Positions 8,129-16,860 of a DNA stretch of 64,000 nucleotides are shown in pieces. A program made the translations under genes and the position numbers. Location: the NCBI RefSeq assembly GCF_014648655.1, contig NZ_BMRN01000023.1:54625-118624 (forward strand), read 5' to 3'. Every line of letters starts with the position of its first letter. Within the stretch, counting starts at the first letter, position 1. This stretch comes from Streptomyces atratus. Its GTDB lineage: Bacteria > Actinomycetota > Actinomycetes > Streptomycetales > Streptomycetaceae. Below the pieces are notes generated by a model. It was not told the origin of the DNA, did not search any database, and was given only the letters and a program-made list of their open reading frames with translations.

Positions 8129-8145
8129 GTGGGTGGTGGTCGGTC

Positions 8146-9195
8146 TCAGCTGTTGTCGGCGGACTTGATGGCCTTGTCGATCAGCGGCAGGTAGCGGTCG
8201 ATCACCCACGGCACGGTGAGCGGGTTGATGATCGAGGAGGCCGTGACGAAGGAGTTGTCCTTGCTGGAGACCACGGCGCCGCTCTTGACCGCGGGGATCG
8301 CCGCGTACAGCGGCTGAGCCTCGATCTCCTTGCGGGACTTGTCATCCATGTAGAAGGTGAAGACCAGGTCGCTGTCCTTCAGCTTCTCGGCGTTCTCCAG
8401 ACCGATGAGCGCCGAGTCGGTGCCCTTGGTCTCCTTGAAGGTGTTCACCACCGGGTCGACGGTGAGGCCGAGGGAGGACACCATCTTGACGCGCTGCTCG
8501 TTGGGCTTGAACACGCCGAGGGTGCCGGGGCCGGTGTTGTAGATGTACGAGAACTTGTAGTTCTTGTAGTCCGGCCGGGTCGCCGCCGCGTCGGACAGCT
8601 GCTTCTCGATCTTCGAGACGAGGGTCTTCGCCTGGTCCGGCTGTCCCAGTGCCTTGGCGATGATGTCGATCTGCTGGTCCCAGTCCGTGCTCCACGCCAG
8701 ATCGGGGTAGGCGACGGTGGGGGCGATGTCCTTGAGGATGTCGTAGTCCTTCTGCGTGATCCCGGACCACGGCGCGAGGATGACATCCGGCTCCAGCTCG
8801 GTGATGGCCTCGAAGTCGATGTCCTCACCGCCCGTGAACTGGGTCGGCAGCTTGTCGCCGGACTTCTTCACCGCCTCGTGGATCCAGGGCAGATAGCCCG
8901 TCTTGTCGCTGCCCCACTCGTACTTCTCCATGCCCACCGGGGTGTGGCCGAGCGCGATGGCGGTCTCGGCCGAGCCCTGGCCGAGGGTGACGATCCGTTC
9001 GGGCTGTTCCTTGATCTCGGCAGTGCCGAGCGCGCTCTTGATCGAGACGGGGAACGCTCCGTTGCTCTTCCCGGATGCGCCGGAGGTCTCCTTGCCGTCG
9101 TCGCTCGACGAGCAACCACCGAGGACGAGAACGAACGCTGCGGCGGTGGCAGTTGCGGCGAGCGTCCGGCGACGCACGGGGGTGAACCGGGACAT
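8146..9195 (-). CDS. Iron-siderophore-binding lipoprotein
   Basis: 349 residues from ATG 9195 with GAGGAAC upstream. An Arg-rich n-region and hydrophobic core end in the lipobox VLGGC, giving a lipid-anchored protein facing outwards. The mature part is a class III periplasmic-binding fold: ERIVTLGQGSAETAIALG and TELEPDVILAPWSGI are typical of FecB/FepB-like proteins for ferric siderophores. First gene of the operon with two FecCD permeases. An iron box overlaps its promoter, so expression should rise when iron is scarce. Confidence 0.92.
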   Translation of the reverse strand: MSRFTPVRRRTLAATATAAAFVLVLGGCSSSDDGKETSGASGKSNGAFPVSIKSALGTAEIKEQPERIVTLGQGSAETAIALGHTPVGMEKYEWGSDKTGYLPWIHEAVKKSGDKLPTQFTGGEDIDFEAITELEPDVILAPWSGITQKDYDILKDIAPTVAYPDLAWSTDWDQQIDIIAKALGQPDQAKTLVSKIEKQLSDAAATRPDYKNYKFSYIYNTGPGTLGVFKPNEQRVKMVSSLGLTVDPVVNTFKETKGTDSALIGLENAEKLKDSDLVFTFYMDDKSRKEIEAQPLYAAIPAVKSGAVVSSKDNSFVTASSIINPLTVPWVIDRYLPLIDKAIKSADNS

Positions 9196-9253
9196 GGATG
9201 TTCCTCATGGGTTGGTGAACGGAGCGGTTTGATCCCGCGCGGACTGCGAGGAT

Positions 9254-9272
9254 TTAGGTAAGCCTAAGCTAA
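9254..9272. promoter_or_regulatory. Iron box (DmdR/IdeR-type operator)
   Basis: TTAGGTAAGCCTAAGCTAA fits the 19-bp iron-box consensus TTAGGTTAGGCTAACCTAA with a few mismatches. It lies about 60 bp upstream of the siderophore lipoprotein ATG. DmdR1 represses such promoters in iron-replete streptomycetes (established knowledge); binding here is inferred from sequence. Confidence 0.85.
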
Positions 9273-9339
9273 GCCGACTTCCGCCTACAACCGACCTCCG
9301 GTTATCGGCATCCGCCTTTGGTTCGGACCCATTGGTGAA

Positions 9340-9351
9340 AGGTCTGGATCA
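9340..9351 (+). promoter_or_regulatory. Relic chitinase promoter element
   Basis: AGGTCTGGATCA differs at one position from AGGTCTGGACCA, the complement of the 12-bp direct repeat known from Streptomyces chitinase promoters and overlapping DasR-type control. It precedes the decayed chitinase by about 90 bp. Confidence 0.45.
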
Positions 9352-9436
9352 ACCTGCGTTGGGCGCATCGTGGCTCGCGGTGCTTCGAGGTGAACGATTG
9401 TCAGGATATTTGTCAGGGGCATGGCAATGAAATTTC

Positions 9437-10108
9437 CCGAGAAGGGAACTGAACCTGATCGGTCGGACATCGCGTCTGCCGGGGCTCGGCCTCGCGGCAG
9501 CCTGTGTCGTGCAGATGCTCGTCGGCGCAACACCGGGCGTCGCGCAGAAGGGCACGTGCGGGGTCAGGGCGAAGCCCTCGGGCAAGGTGCTCCGGGGGCA
9601 CTGGGAGAACTGGGACGGCGCTCCAACGGTGCGTCCAACGGTGCGCATCCGCCACTCGGTTGGATTCCGGTCACCGACAGCCGCATCACGGGCCACGGCC
9701 GTGAAGGTCCCGACGCCGGCGGAGATGTGCGAGGCGAAGGGCGCCGGACTGACCACCCTGATGTCCATCGGGGGTGCGACCGCCGGTATCGGCCTCGGCT
9801 CCAGCGCCGTCGCCGACCGGTTCGTCGATACGGTCGTGCCGATCCTGAAGGAATGCAACTTCGACGGCGTCGACATCGAGACCGGTCTGACCGGCAGCGG
9901 CGACATCAATCAGTTGTCGACCTCGCAGGTCGACCTCATCCGCATCATCGACGGGCGCCTGCCTGCCCATTGTGAAGAAGTACGCGGACAATGCCGCCTG
10001 TGGTGGCTGAACATGCAGTACCGCAACGGCAGCATGTACGGGTGCGCGCTCACTGCCCGGGAACGGTGGACGTTCGGGGACAATGTCCGGGCGCTGCAGG
10101 GCCGTTGA
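9437..10108 (+). pseudogene. GH18 chitinase, decayed
   Basis: A signal-peptide-like stretch (LGLAAACVVQMLVGATPGVA) is followed by KVLRGHWENWDGAP, then LTTLMSIGGATAGIG, FDGVDIETGLTGSGDINQL and finally LWWLNMQYRNGSMYGC. These are in-order pieces of a family-18 chitinase. Lesions are clear. There is no in-frame start codon, because a TGA at 9428 precedes the leader. The catalytic D-x-x-D-x-D-x-E strand has lost two residues (DGVDIE). The barrel is shortened between RIIDG and the final motif. A frameshift separates LPIVKKYADN from RLWWLNMQY. About 220 codons remain of the 300 or more expected. It was probably a secreted chitinase. Confidence 0.88.
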
Positions 10109-10123
10109 GTGAAATCGCGGGCC

Positions 10124-10155
10124 GGGCAGCTCCGCCGAGGTGGACGGAGCTGCCC
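10124..10155 (-). terminator. Intrinsic terminator after the ferredoxin reductase gene
   Basis: GGGCAGCTCCG and CGGAGCTGCCC form a perfect 11-bp stem with a 10-nt loop, 34 bp beyond the stop of the minus-strand reductase. It may also stop read-through from the chitinase relic. Confidence 0.75.
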
Positions 10156-10188
10156 TTCCGGCCGCACGTTCAGGAACGGTCCGTATCG

Positions 10189-11556
10189 TCAGGAGCGGGG
10201 CTCGGAGGCGTCCAGCATGGCGTCGCGCTCCACGACCTTGATCCTCTCGCGTCCCTGCTCCGCACCCAGGGCCTGCTCGTGCGCGTCCAGGCGGTACCAG
10301 CCCTCGCGGGTGGTGTAGCGGACGCCGCGCTCCTCCAGGAAGGCGGTGACGGCCTCCGGCTCGGGCTGTGCCGGGGTGGCCAGTCGGCCGGTGGCGTGGT
10401 CGTCCAGAAGGCAGGCGACCGTCTCGTTGGCATCGCCCTTGGTGTGGCCGATCAGACCGATCGGGCCGCGCTTGATCCACCCCGTGACGTACACCGACGG
10501 CATGGGCGCCTCGCCGTCGACGACACGCCCCGCGGCGTGCGGGACGGTGCCGGAGGCCACGTCGAACGGGAGCTTCGGGAGCTCCTGCGAGTAGTAGCCG
10601 ACCGCGCGGTAGACGCTCTGTACGTCCCAGTCGGTGAAGCGTCCGGTGCCCTTGACGTTCCCGGTGCCGTCCAACTCTGTCCGCTCGGTGCGCAGGCCGA
10701 CGACCCGGCCGTCCTCGCCGAGGATCTCGGCCGGGGACTCGAAGAAGTGCAGGAACAGCTTGTGCGGCCGGTCGCCCACGTCGCGGATGGCCCAGTTCTC
10801 CAGCGTGGAGGCGACCATGTTGGCCTGCTTGTTGCCGCGCCGGGTCTCGATCGAGCCCGCGTCGTACTCGATGTCCTCGGGGTTGACGATGACCTCGATG
10901 TTCGGTGAGTGGTCCAGCTCCCGCAGCTCCATCGGGCTGAACTTGGCCTGCGCGGGACCGCGACGCCCGAAGACATGTACTTCCAGGGCCTTGTTGGCCT
11001 TGAGCCCCTCGTAGACGTTCGCGGGTATCTCCGTCGGCAGCAGTTCGTCCGCCGTCTTGGCGAGCATGCGTGCCACGTCCAGCGCCACATTGCCCACCCC
11101 GAGCACGGCGACCTTCTCCGCATCGAGGGGCCAGGTGCGGGCTACATCGGGGTGTCCGTCGTACCAGGAGACGAAGTCGGCCGCGCCGTGCGAACCGTCC
11201 AGGGAGCCGCCGGGGATGTCGAGCGCGCGGTCCGCGTCGGCGCCGGTGGAGAAGATCACCGCGTCGTAGAAGGACCGCAGATCGTCCAGGTCGATGTCGG
11301 CGGGGTAGTCGACGTTGCCGAACAGCCGCAACTGCGGCTTGTCGAGCACCTGGTGCAGTGCCTGGACGATGCCCTTGATCCGCGGGTGGTCAGGGGCCAC
11401 TCCGTAGCGGATCAGGCCGAAGGGGGCGGGCATCCGCTCGAACAGGTCGATCGAAACACCCGGGTCCTGGGCGGCCTCGGATTTCAGCAGCGCGTCCGCT
11501 GCGTAGATTCCGGCGGGGCCGGCTCCGACTATGGCGACGCGGACGGGGCGGGTCAT
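10189..11556 (-). CDS. Ferredoxin/adrenodoxin-type NADP+ reductase (FprA-like)
   Basis: 455 residues from ATG 11556 with AAGGAC upstream. The FAD-binding motif VAIVGAGPAGIYAADAL is at the N-terminus. FGLIRYGVAPDHPRIKG is the adrenodoxin-reductase signature, and VAVLGVGNVALDVARML binds NADP(H). A C-terminal VTGWIKRGPIGLIGHTKGDA closes the FAD site. It moves electrons between NADPH and ferredoxins that serve cytochromes P450 and other redox enzymes. Length equals the mycobacterial FprA type, without a fused ferredoxin domain. Single-gene transcript, divergent from the SpoIIE phosphatase gene. Confidence 0.95.
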   Translation of the reverse strand: MTRPVRVAIVGAGPAGIYAADALLKSEAAQDPGVSIDLFERMPAPFGLIRYGVAPDHPRIKGIVQALHQVLDKPQLRLFGNVDYPADIDLDDLRSFYDAVIFSTGADADRALDIPGGSLDGSHGAADFVSWYDGHPDVARTWPLDAEKVAVLGVGNVALDVARMLAKTADELLPTEIPANVYEGLKANKALEVHVFGRRGPAQAKFSPMELRELDHSPNIEVIVNPEDIEYDAGSIETRRGNKQANMVASTLENWAIRDVGDRPHKLFLHFFESPAEILGEDGRVVGLRTERTELDGTGNVKGTGRFTDWDVQSVYRAVGYYSQELPKLPFDVASGTVPHAAGRVVDGEAPMPSVYVTGWIKRGPIGLIGHTKGDANETVACLLDDHATGRLATPAQPEPEAVTAFLEERGVRYTTREGWYRLDAHEQALGAEQGRERIKVVERDAMLDASEPRS

Positions 11557-11813
11557 GGAGTGCAGGTCCTTAGAACGGGCTGACGCGGGCAGTGCGGCGC
11601 AGGGTAGAAGTAAGGATGGGCTTACCGTGCTCCACGGGACACGGTATCCGCTGCTGACCTGCGGCCTCTGGGCGGGCGGCCCTCCGGGCGATCCGGGGCC
11701 CTGCAGTCCGGTGCCGGTGGGGGTGGGGAGGCGCTCCGACGGTGCGACACCGGATTCCCCACCGGTGCGGGGTTCGCTCGAAGAATCGGACAAATGGTGG
11801 CAGAGTGACCCGC

Positions 11814-13880
11814 ATGGATGATCGGGTAGCGGGTGCCCTGTCACTCCCGGACGACTGGCCCGCCCACCCGGATCTCAGTCTCGCCCTGAACCGTATGGGC
11901 AGCTTCGACTGGGACCTCGACAGTGGCCTCATGCACATGGACCGGCCCGCACTCGATGTGTTCGACCTGCGGGCCGAGGAATACGACGACCGGCCGGAGT
12001 CGCTCGCACCGCGGGTGCCGCCGGACGAGGGTGTCCGGCTCGACGCGATGGTCGCGCAGGCCCTCAAGGGCGGGCAGAGAAATTACGGCGCGTATTTCAG
12101 GATCCTGAGGCGTGACGGCACTCTGCGCTGGACCCATACCCAGGGCTTCATCCAGCGCGACGGGACCGGCCGCCCCCGTCGCATCATCGGCATCGTCCGC
12201 GACGCCACCCAGGAGCTGGCCGACTCCACCGCCCGCCGCGAACTGGACATGGAGCGGCAGCGCCGCACCAGCCTGGTGGAGGGCACCACGGCCGCGCTGG
12301 CCCACGCCCGGACGGTCCGGGACGTCATCGACGTGCTGAAGAACTCGCAGGGTCTGGCGCATCTCGGTGCGACCAGTCTGGTCGTGGGCCTGATCGAGGC
12401 GGGGCGCATCCATCTGGTGGCGGACGGCCCGGAGGGCTCCTTCGTACCCGGTACCCGTTACACCCGGACGGACGAGCAATACCCGATGAGCGAAGTGGTG
12501 ACCACGCTCTCGCCCCGCTTCATCGAGTCCGCCACGGATTTCGCCACCTCGTACCCGATTCTGTGGCCCCACATCAGCCATCTCGGCATCACGTCCGCCG
12601 CCTATCTGCCGCTGATCGCCCAGGCCCGGCCCATCGGCGCACTCGGACTGCTCTACAGCGAGAAGGACGGCTTCACCGGCGACGAACGCAACCTGCTCGT
12701 CGCGCTCGGCAGCTCCATCGCCCAGAGTCTGCAGCGGGCCATGCTGTACGAGCAGGAGCACGATCTCGCCGAGGGCCTCCAGCAGGCCATGCTGCCGCGC
12801 CGGATCCCGGACGTGCCGGGCGCGCAGGTAGCCGTGCGGTACCGGTCGGCCCGGCTGGGCCGGGACATCGGGGGCGACTGGTACGACGTCATCCCGCTGC
12901 CCGGCGGCCGGGTCGGGGTCGTCATCGGGGACGTACAGGGTCATGACACGCATGCCGCGGCTGTCATGGGGCAGCTGCGCATCGTGCTGCGCGCCTACGC
13001 GGCGGAGGGGCACAGCCCCGCCACTGTGATGGCCCGGGCTTCCGTGTTCCTCCATGAACTGGACACCGACCGCTTCGCGACCTGCTCCTACGCCGAGGCC
13101 GACCTGACGACGGGAGTCGTGCAGCTGGTCCGGGCCGGCCATGTCGATCCGCTGGTGCGCGACACCGACGGCAGCTGCCGCAGGCTGCCCGTGGAGGGCG
13201 GGCTGCCGCTGGGGCTGTCGGCCGAGTTCGGGCGGCTCGAATACCCGGTCAGCACGGTCGAGCTGGACCCCGGTCAGACGCTGGTGCTGTTCACCGACGG
13301 ACTGGTGGAACTGCCCGGAGCCGACCTCGACGAGGGCATGCAGCTGCTGACGTCCATGGTGCGTAACGGTCCGCAGGACCTCCAGCGGCTGGCCGACCGG
13401 CTCTGCGAGGAGGTCGACGAGCGTGGCGGCGAGGACGACGTGGCGGTCCTGCTGCTGCGCCGACAGGCCGCTCACGCACCCCGGCCGGGCGGCCGGCTCC
13501 AGCAGCATGTCGCGCAGGGCGACCCGGAGGCGCTGAGCTCCGCGCGGCACATGATCCGTGCGGCGGTGCGGGCCTGGGGCGCCAGGACGCGGGCCGACGA
13601 GGTCGAGCTGGCCGCCGACGAGCTGATCACCAACGCGCTGATGCACACCGACGGCGGGGCGATCGTCACGATCCGGGTGCTCACCGGGCCGGAGCGGCGG
13701 CTGCGGGTCGACGTCGAGGACCGTTCCAGCGCGCTGCCCCGGCGCCGGGACGCGGGGCAGGCCGGGGTGTCCGGTCGAGGGCTGATGCTGGTGGACCGGC
13801 TGGCGGACCTGTGGGGTGTGGAGTCGCGGGGCTGCGGCAAGAGCGTGTGGTGCGAATTCGTCATTCCGGAACGCGAATGA
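11814..13880 (+). CDS. PAS-GAF-SpoIIE phosphatase with C-terminal HATPase domain
   Basis: About 688 residues. A PAS fold lies around residues 15-125 (LNRMGSFDWDLDSG ... RIIGIVRDATQ). A GAF domain spans about 150-315. A PP2C-like SpoIIE domain spans about 325-540 with metal ligands in IGGDWYDVIPLPGG and VIGDVQGHDTHAA. A GHKL ATPase of the RsbW/HATPase_c2 type ends it (ELAADELITNALMHT, GRGLMLVDRLADLWG). Such proteins combine signal sensing with phosphatase and kinase activities of partner-switching pathways that free sigma factors. No membrane helix. ATG 11814 follows CAGAGT at 7 nt; GTG 11805 is a slightly longer alternative. Confidence 0.9.
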   Translation: MDDRVAGALSLPDDWPAHPDLSLALNRMGSFDWDLDSGLMHMDRPALDVFDLRAEEYDDRPESLAPRVPPDEGVRLDAMVAQALKGGQRNYGAYFRILRRDGTLRWTHTQGFIQRDGTGRPRRIIGIVRDATQELADSTARRELDMERQRRTSLVEGTTAALAHARTVRDVIDVLKNSQGLAHLGATSLVVGLIEAGRIHLVADGPEGSFVPGTRYTRTDEQYPMSEVVTTLSPRFIESATDFATSYPILWPHISHLGITSAAYLPLIAQARPIGALGLLYSEKDGFTGDERNLLVALGSSIAQSLQRAMLYEQEHDLAEGLQQAMLPRRIPDVPGAQVAVRYRSARLGRDIGGDWYDVIPLPGGRVGVVIGDVQGHDTHAAAVMGQLRIVLRAYAAEGHSPATVMARASVFLHELDTDRFATCSYAEADLTTGVVQLVRAGHVDPLVRDTDGSCRRLPVEGGLPLGLSAEFGRLEYPVSTVELDPGQTLVLFTDGLVELPGADLDEGMQLLTSMVRNGPQDLQRLADRLCEEVDERGGEDDVAVLLLRRQAAHAPRPGGRLQQHVAQGDPEALSSARHMIRAAVRAWGARTRADEVELAADELITNALMHTDGGAIVTIRVLTGPERRLRVDVEDRSSALPRRRDAGQAGVSGRGLMLVDRLADLWGVESRGCGKSVWCEFVIPERE

Positions 13881-14001
13881 CGGCGATGTTGAGTACTACC
13901 CGACAGTAACAGAACGTAATATGTATGTGCTTGACCGTAACCGACCGCGAACGATTGACTGCGAATCCGTCAGTCTTTGTCTCCGATGACATGAGGACCC
14001 G

Positions 14002-15393
14002 TTGGGCACTGAGCTACTGGCACCTCTCGATCTGGCCTTCTGGCACCTCGAATCCGATGCCCACCCCATGCACCTCGGCGCGCTCGCCGTCTTCGCGCCT
14101 CCGTCCGATCCGGCGCAGGGCGCCGGCCCGGAGACCGTGCTGGAGCTGCTGGGCACCCGCGCCGCAGCGATTCCCCGGCTGCGGATGCGGGTCAGGGACG
14201 TACTGCTGCCGGTCGGCGGTGCGGCCTGGTTCGTGGACAAGGACTTCGATGTGCACCGGCACATCGAGCGGGTACAACTGACCGAGGCCGAGTCGCGGGG
14301 CGAGGACGGCGGATTCATGGCGGGCGCCACCCGGCTCGCCGGTGAACTGATGGAGCGGCCGCTCGAACGGGGTCTGCCGCCCTGGCAGATGTATGTGATC
14401 GGCGGCGCCGAGGGCGGCCCCTTCGCCGTGCTCGTCAAGCTCCACCATGCGCTCGCCGACGGAATGCGAGCGGTCGCCATCGGAGCCGGGATCTTCGACG
14501 AGATCGCCTCCGTCGCCGGACGTGCCCGCGGCGGCATGCCCGCCCGCCGGGCGCGAGCGGTTCCGCCCCGCTCCTGGATGCCGGGTCCGCGCCAGGTCGC
14601 CGGCCTCGCGCTGGGCCGGATCGAGGATCTCGGGCGGGCATTCGGGGTCGGTGCCTCCATGGTGCGGGCCAGTCGCCTCGATCTGCGTGGCGCGCCCGCA
14701 CTCACCGCGAGCTCCAGCGGCACCCGGCGGCTGGTTACCGCGGACCTGGACCTCGACGCCGTCCAGCGGATCCGGCGGGCCGCCGGAGGCACGACCAACG
14801 ATGTCCTGCTCGCAGTCGTCGCCGGGGCGTTGCGCCGCTGGATGCTGGAACGCGGCGAACCGCTGCCCGCCGAGGACCCGCGCGCCCTGGTGCCGGTGTC
14901 CCGCCGCAGACCGGGCCAGGCCGCCGCGAGCGGGAACAAGCTCTCCGCCTATCTGCTCGGGCTCCCCGTCTCCGAGCCCGACCCGTGGAAGCGGCTCCGT
15001 GCCGTCCGCACGGCCATGGACCGCAACAAGGCTGCGGGGCCCTTCCGCGGCGCCGGTGCGGTGGCCGTACTCGCCGATCAACTGCCCTCGCTGGCCCATC
15101 GCTTCGGCGCACCGATCGCCGGGAACGCGGCCAGGATGCTCTTCGACGTCCTGGTCACCAGCGTGCCCCTGCCGCGTTCGGCGCTCTCGCTCGGCGGCTG
15201 CCCGCTGCGCGCCGTCTACCCCATGGCGCCGCTGGCCCGCGGCCAGTCCCTGGCCATCGCCCTGTCCACATACGGCGGCCGGGTGCAGGTCGGGCTGGTG
15301 GCCGACGGCAAGGCGTTGCCCGATCTGGAGCGGCTGGCGGGCTGCGCCGACGACGAGGTGGCGCAGCTGCTCGCACTGCTGCCCGCTCGGTGA
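14002..15393 (+). CDS. Wax ester synthase / diacylglycerol acyltransferase (WS/DGAT family)
   Basis: 463 residues beginning at TTG 14002, chosen because GAGGA sits 6 nt upstream and no in-frame ATG fits; an ATG at 13991 is in another frame. The catalytic HHxxxDG motif is VKLHHALADGMRAV (about residues 146-159). The late PLPRSALSLGGCPLRAVYPM region is also typical. These enzymes esterify diacylglycerol or fatty alcohols with acyl-CoA to make storage lipid at the membrane surface. Length matches the family. Codons are ordinary. It stands alone; its 120-bp upstream region is unusually AT-rich and may hold the promoter. Confidence 0.92.
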   Translation: MGTELLAPLDLAFWHLESDAHPMHLGALAVFAPPSDPAQGAGPETVLELLGTRAAAIPRLRMRVRDVLLPVGGAAWFVDKDFDVHRHIERVQLTEAESRGEDGGFMAGATRLAGELMERPLERGLPPWQMYVIGGAEGGPFAVLVKLHHALADGMRAVAIGAGIFDEIASVAGRARGGMPARRARAVPPRSWMPGPRQVAGLALGRIEDLGRAFGVGASMVRASRLDLRGAPALTASSSGTRRLVTADLDLDAVQRIRRAAGGTTNDVLLAVVAGALRRWMLERGEPLPAEDPRALVPVSRRRPGQAAASGNKLSAYLLGLPVSEPDPWKRLRAVRTAMDRNKAAGPFRGAGAVAVLADQLPSLAHRFGAPIAGNAARMLFDVLVTSVPLPRSALSLGGCPLRAVYPMAPLARGQSLAIALSTYGGRVQVGLVADGKALPDLERLAGCADDEVAQLLALLPAR

Positions 15394-15467
15394 ACGGCCT
15401 GCGCCCTGATCGGCCATAGATCGGACAAATTTCTGGGAATGTGCCGCGGTTCATGGCGTCTGAGGTG

Positions 15468-15496
15468 TTGACGTGCCCAAGTGATCCGATGAATAT
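15468..15496 (+). promoter_or_regulatory. Candidate sigma-HrdB-type promoter of the sugar operon
   Basis: TTGACG, a 17-bp spacer and GAATAT lie about 40 bp upstream of ATG 15539. Spacing is ideal, although the -10 box is not perfect. Confidence 0.5.
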
Positions 15497-15538
15497 TCCT
15501 GTGTGCAGGAAGCGATCATCGGGGAGGGCGGCGGAAGC

Positions 15539-16546
15539 ATGCGGCGCAACAGGGTGGGAAGCAGCGCGGTCGAGATCACCGAGCTGTCCTTCGGAGCGGC
15601 TGCCATCGGCAATCTCTTCACCGCCGTCGACCCCGCGCAGGCGGCGGCCGCCGTCGACGCCGCATGGGACGAGGGCGTCCGCTACTTCGACACCGCGCCG
15701 CACTACGGACTCGGCCTCTCCGAACGACGGCTCGGCGAGGCCCTGCGCACCAGACCCCGCGACTCGTATGTGCTGTCCACCAAGGTGGGACGGGTGCTCG
15801 ACCCGCTGCCCGCCGACACCGGTACGGCCTGCGAGAACATGTCCGACGGTCTCTCCGACGGTCTCTCCGAGGGATTCGCCGTACGGGCCACGCACCGCCG
15901 CCGCTGGGACTTCAGTGCCGAAGGCGTGCGCCGCAGCATCGAGGACAGCCTGGAACGGCTCGGCCTCGACCGCCTGGACATCGCATATCTGCACGACCCG
16001 GACGACCACGCGCAGGCCGCGTTCGACGAGGCCTACCCCGAACTGGAGAAGCTGCGCGCGCAGGGCGTCATCGGCGCGATCGGCGCAGGCATGAACCAGA
16101 CCGCGATGCTCACCCGCTTCGTGCGTGACACCGATGTCGACGTCGTGCTCTGCGCGGGCCGATACACCCTCCTCGACCAGTCCGCCCTGACCGAACTGCT
16201 GCCCGAGGCGGCCGCCCGCGGCCGCAGCGTCGTCGTCGGCGGGGTCTTCAACTCCGGGCTGCTCGCCGACCCGCGCCCCGGCGCCACATACGACTACACG
16301 GCCGCCCCCCTGGCCCTCCTGGACCGGGCGCTGCGCATCAAGGCCGTCACCGAGGGCCACGGCGTCCCGCTGCGGGCCGCGGCCCTCCACTACCCGCTCG
16401 CGCACCCGGCCGTCGCCGGAGTGCTCGTCGGCACCCGCTCCCCGGACGAGGTGCGCGACGCCGCCGCCCTGCTGCGCCGCGAGATCCCGGACGCCCTCTG
16501 GGAAGACCTGCGCGCCGAGGGCCTGCTGACCGAGGACGGACACTGA
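15539..16546 (+). CDS. Aldo/keto reductase, likely L-fucose (aldose) 1-dehydrogenase
   Basis: 335 residues from ATG 15539 behind a GGAG-rich leader. It has the AKR barrel start with VRYFDTAPHYGLGLSERRLG (catalytic Asp and Tyr), then RRSIEDSLERLGLDRLDIAY followed by LHDPD, and a late VLVGTRSPDEVRDA cofactor segment. This subgroup (L-fucose or D-threo-aldose dehydrogenases) oxidises the sugar C1 to a lactone with NAD(P)+. The next genes, a sugar mutarotase and a lactonase, begin 1-2 nt apart, which supports one oxidative pathway for L-fucose or L-rhamnose. The exact sugar cannot be fixed from sequence. Confidence 0.85.
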   Translation: MRRNRVGSSAVEITELSFGAAAIGNLFTAVDPAQAAAAVDAAWDEGVRYFDTAPHYGLGLSERRLGEALRTRPRDSYVLSTKVGRVLDPLPADTGTACENMSDGLSDGLSEGFAVRATHRRRWDFSAEGVRRSIEDSLERLGLDRLDIAYLHDPDDHAQAAFDEAYPELEKLRAQGVIGAIGAGMNQTAMLTRFVRDTDVDVVLCAGRYTLLDQSALTELLPEAAARGRSVVVGGVFNSGLLADPRPGATYDYTAAPLALLDRALRIKAVTEGHGVPLRAAALHYPLAHPAVAGVLVGTRSPDEVRDAAALLRREIPDALWEDLRAEGLLTEDGH

Positions 16547-16547
16547 C

Positions 16548-16859
16548 ATGAGAATCGCCCTGCACACCAAGGTCCGCGCCGACCGCATCGAGGAGTACGA
16601 GGCCGCGCACCGTGAAGTCCCCGCGGAGCTGACCACCGCGATCCGCGCAGCAGGCGCCACGTCCTGGACGATCTGGCGCAGCGGCACCGATCTCTTCCAC
16701 GTCATCGACTGCGAGGACTACGCCGCACTCCTCGCCGAACTGGAGAAACTCCCGGTCAACGTCGCCTGGCAGGCCAGGATGGACGAGCTCCTCGACGTCG
16801 CGCACGACTATTCGGCGGACGGCGCCGAAGCCGGTCTCCCGGTCGCCTGGGAGCTGTGA
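16548..16859 (+). CDS. L-rhamnose / L-fucose mutarotase (RhaM/FucM-like)
   Basis: 103 residues, a single dimeric alpha/beta barrel-like domain. MRIALHTKVRADRIEEYEAA, the central SWTIWRSGTDLFHVID and the end PVNVAWQARMDEL carry the conserved His and Tyr/Trp region of this family. It interconverts alpha and beta anomers so that the dehydrogenase receives its preferred form. It starts 1 nt after the upstream stop and ends 1 nt before the lactonase, in a tight operon. Confidence 0.88.
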   Translation: MRIALHTKVRADRIEEYEAAHREVPAELTTAIRAAGATSWTIWRSGTDLFHVIDCEDYAALLAELEKLPVNVAWQARMDELLDVAHDYSADGAEAGLPVAWEL

Positions 16860-16860
16860 C

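Noticed and set aside
11841..13646. A 601-codon minus-strand open frame opposite the SpoIIE gene
   Set aside because: Low-complexity translation and antisense to clear domains.
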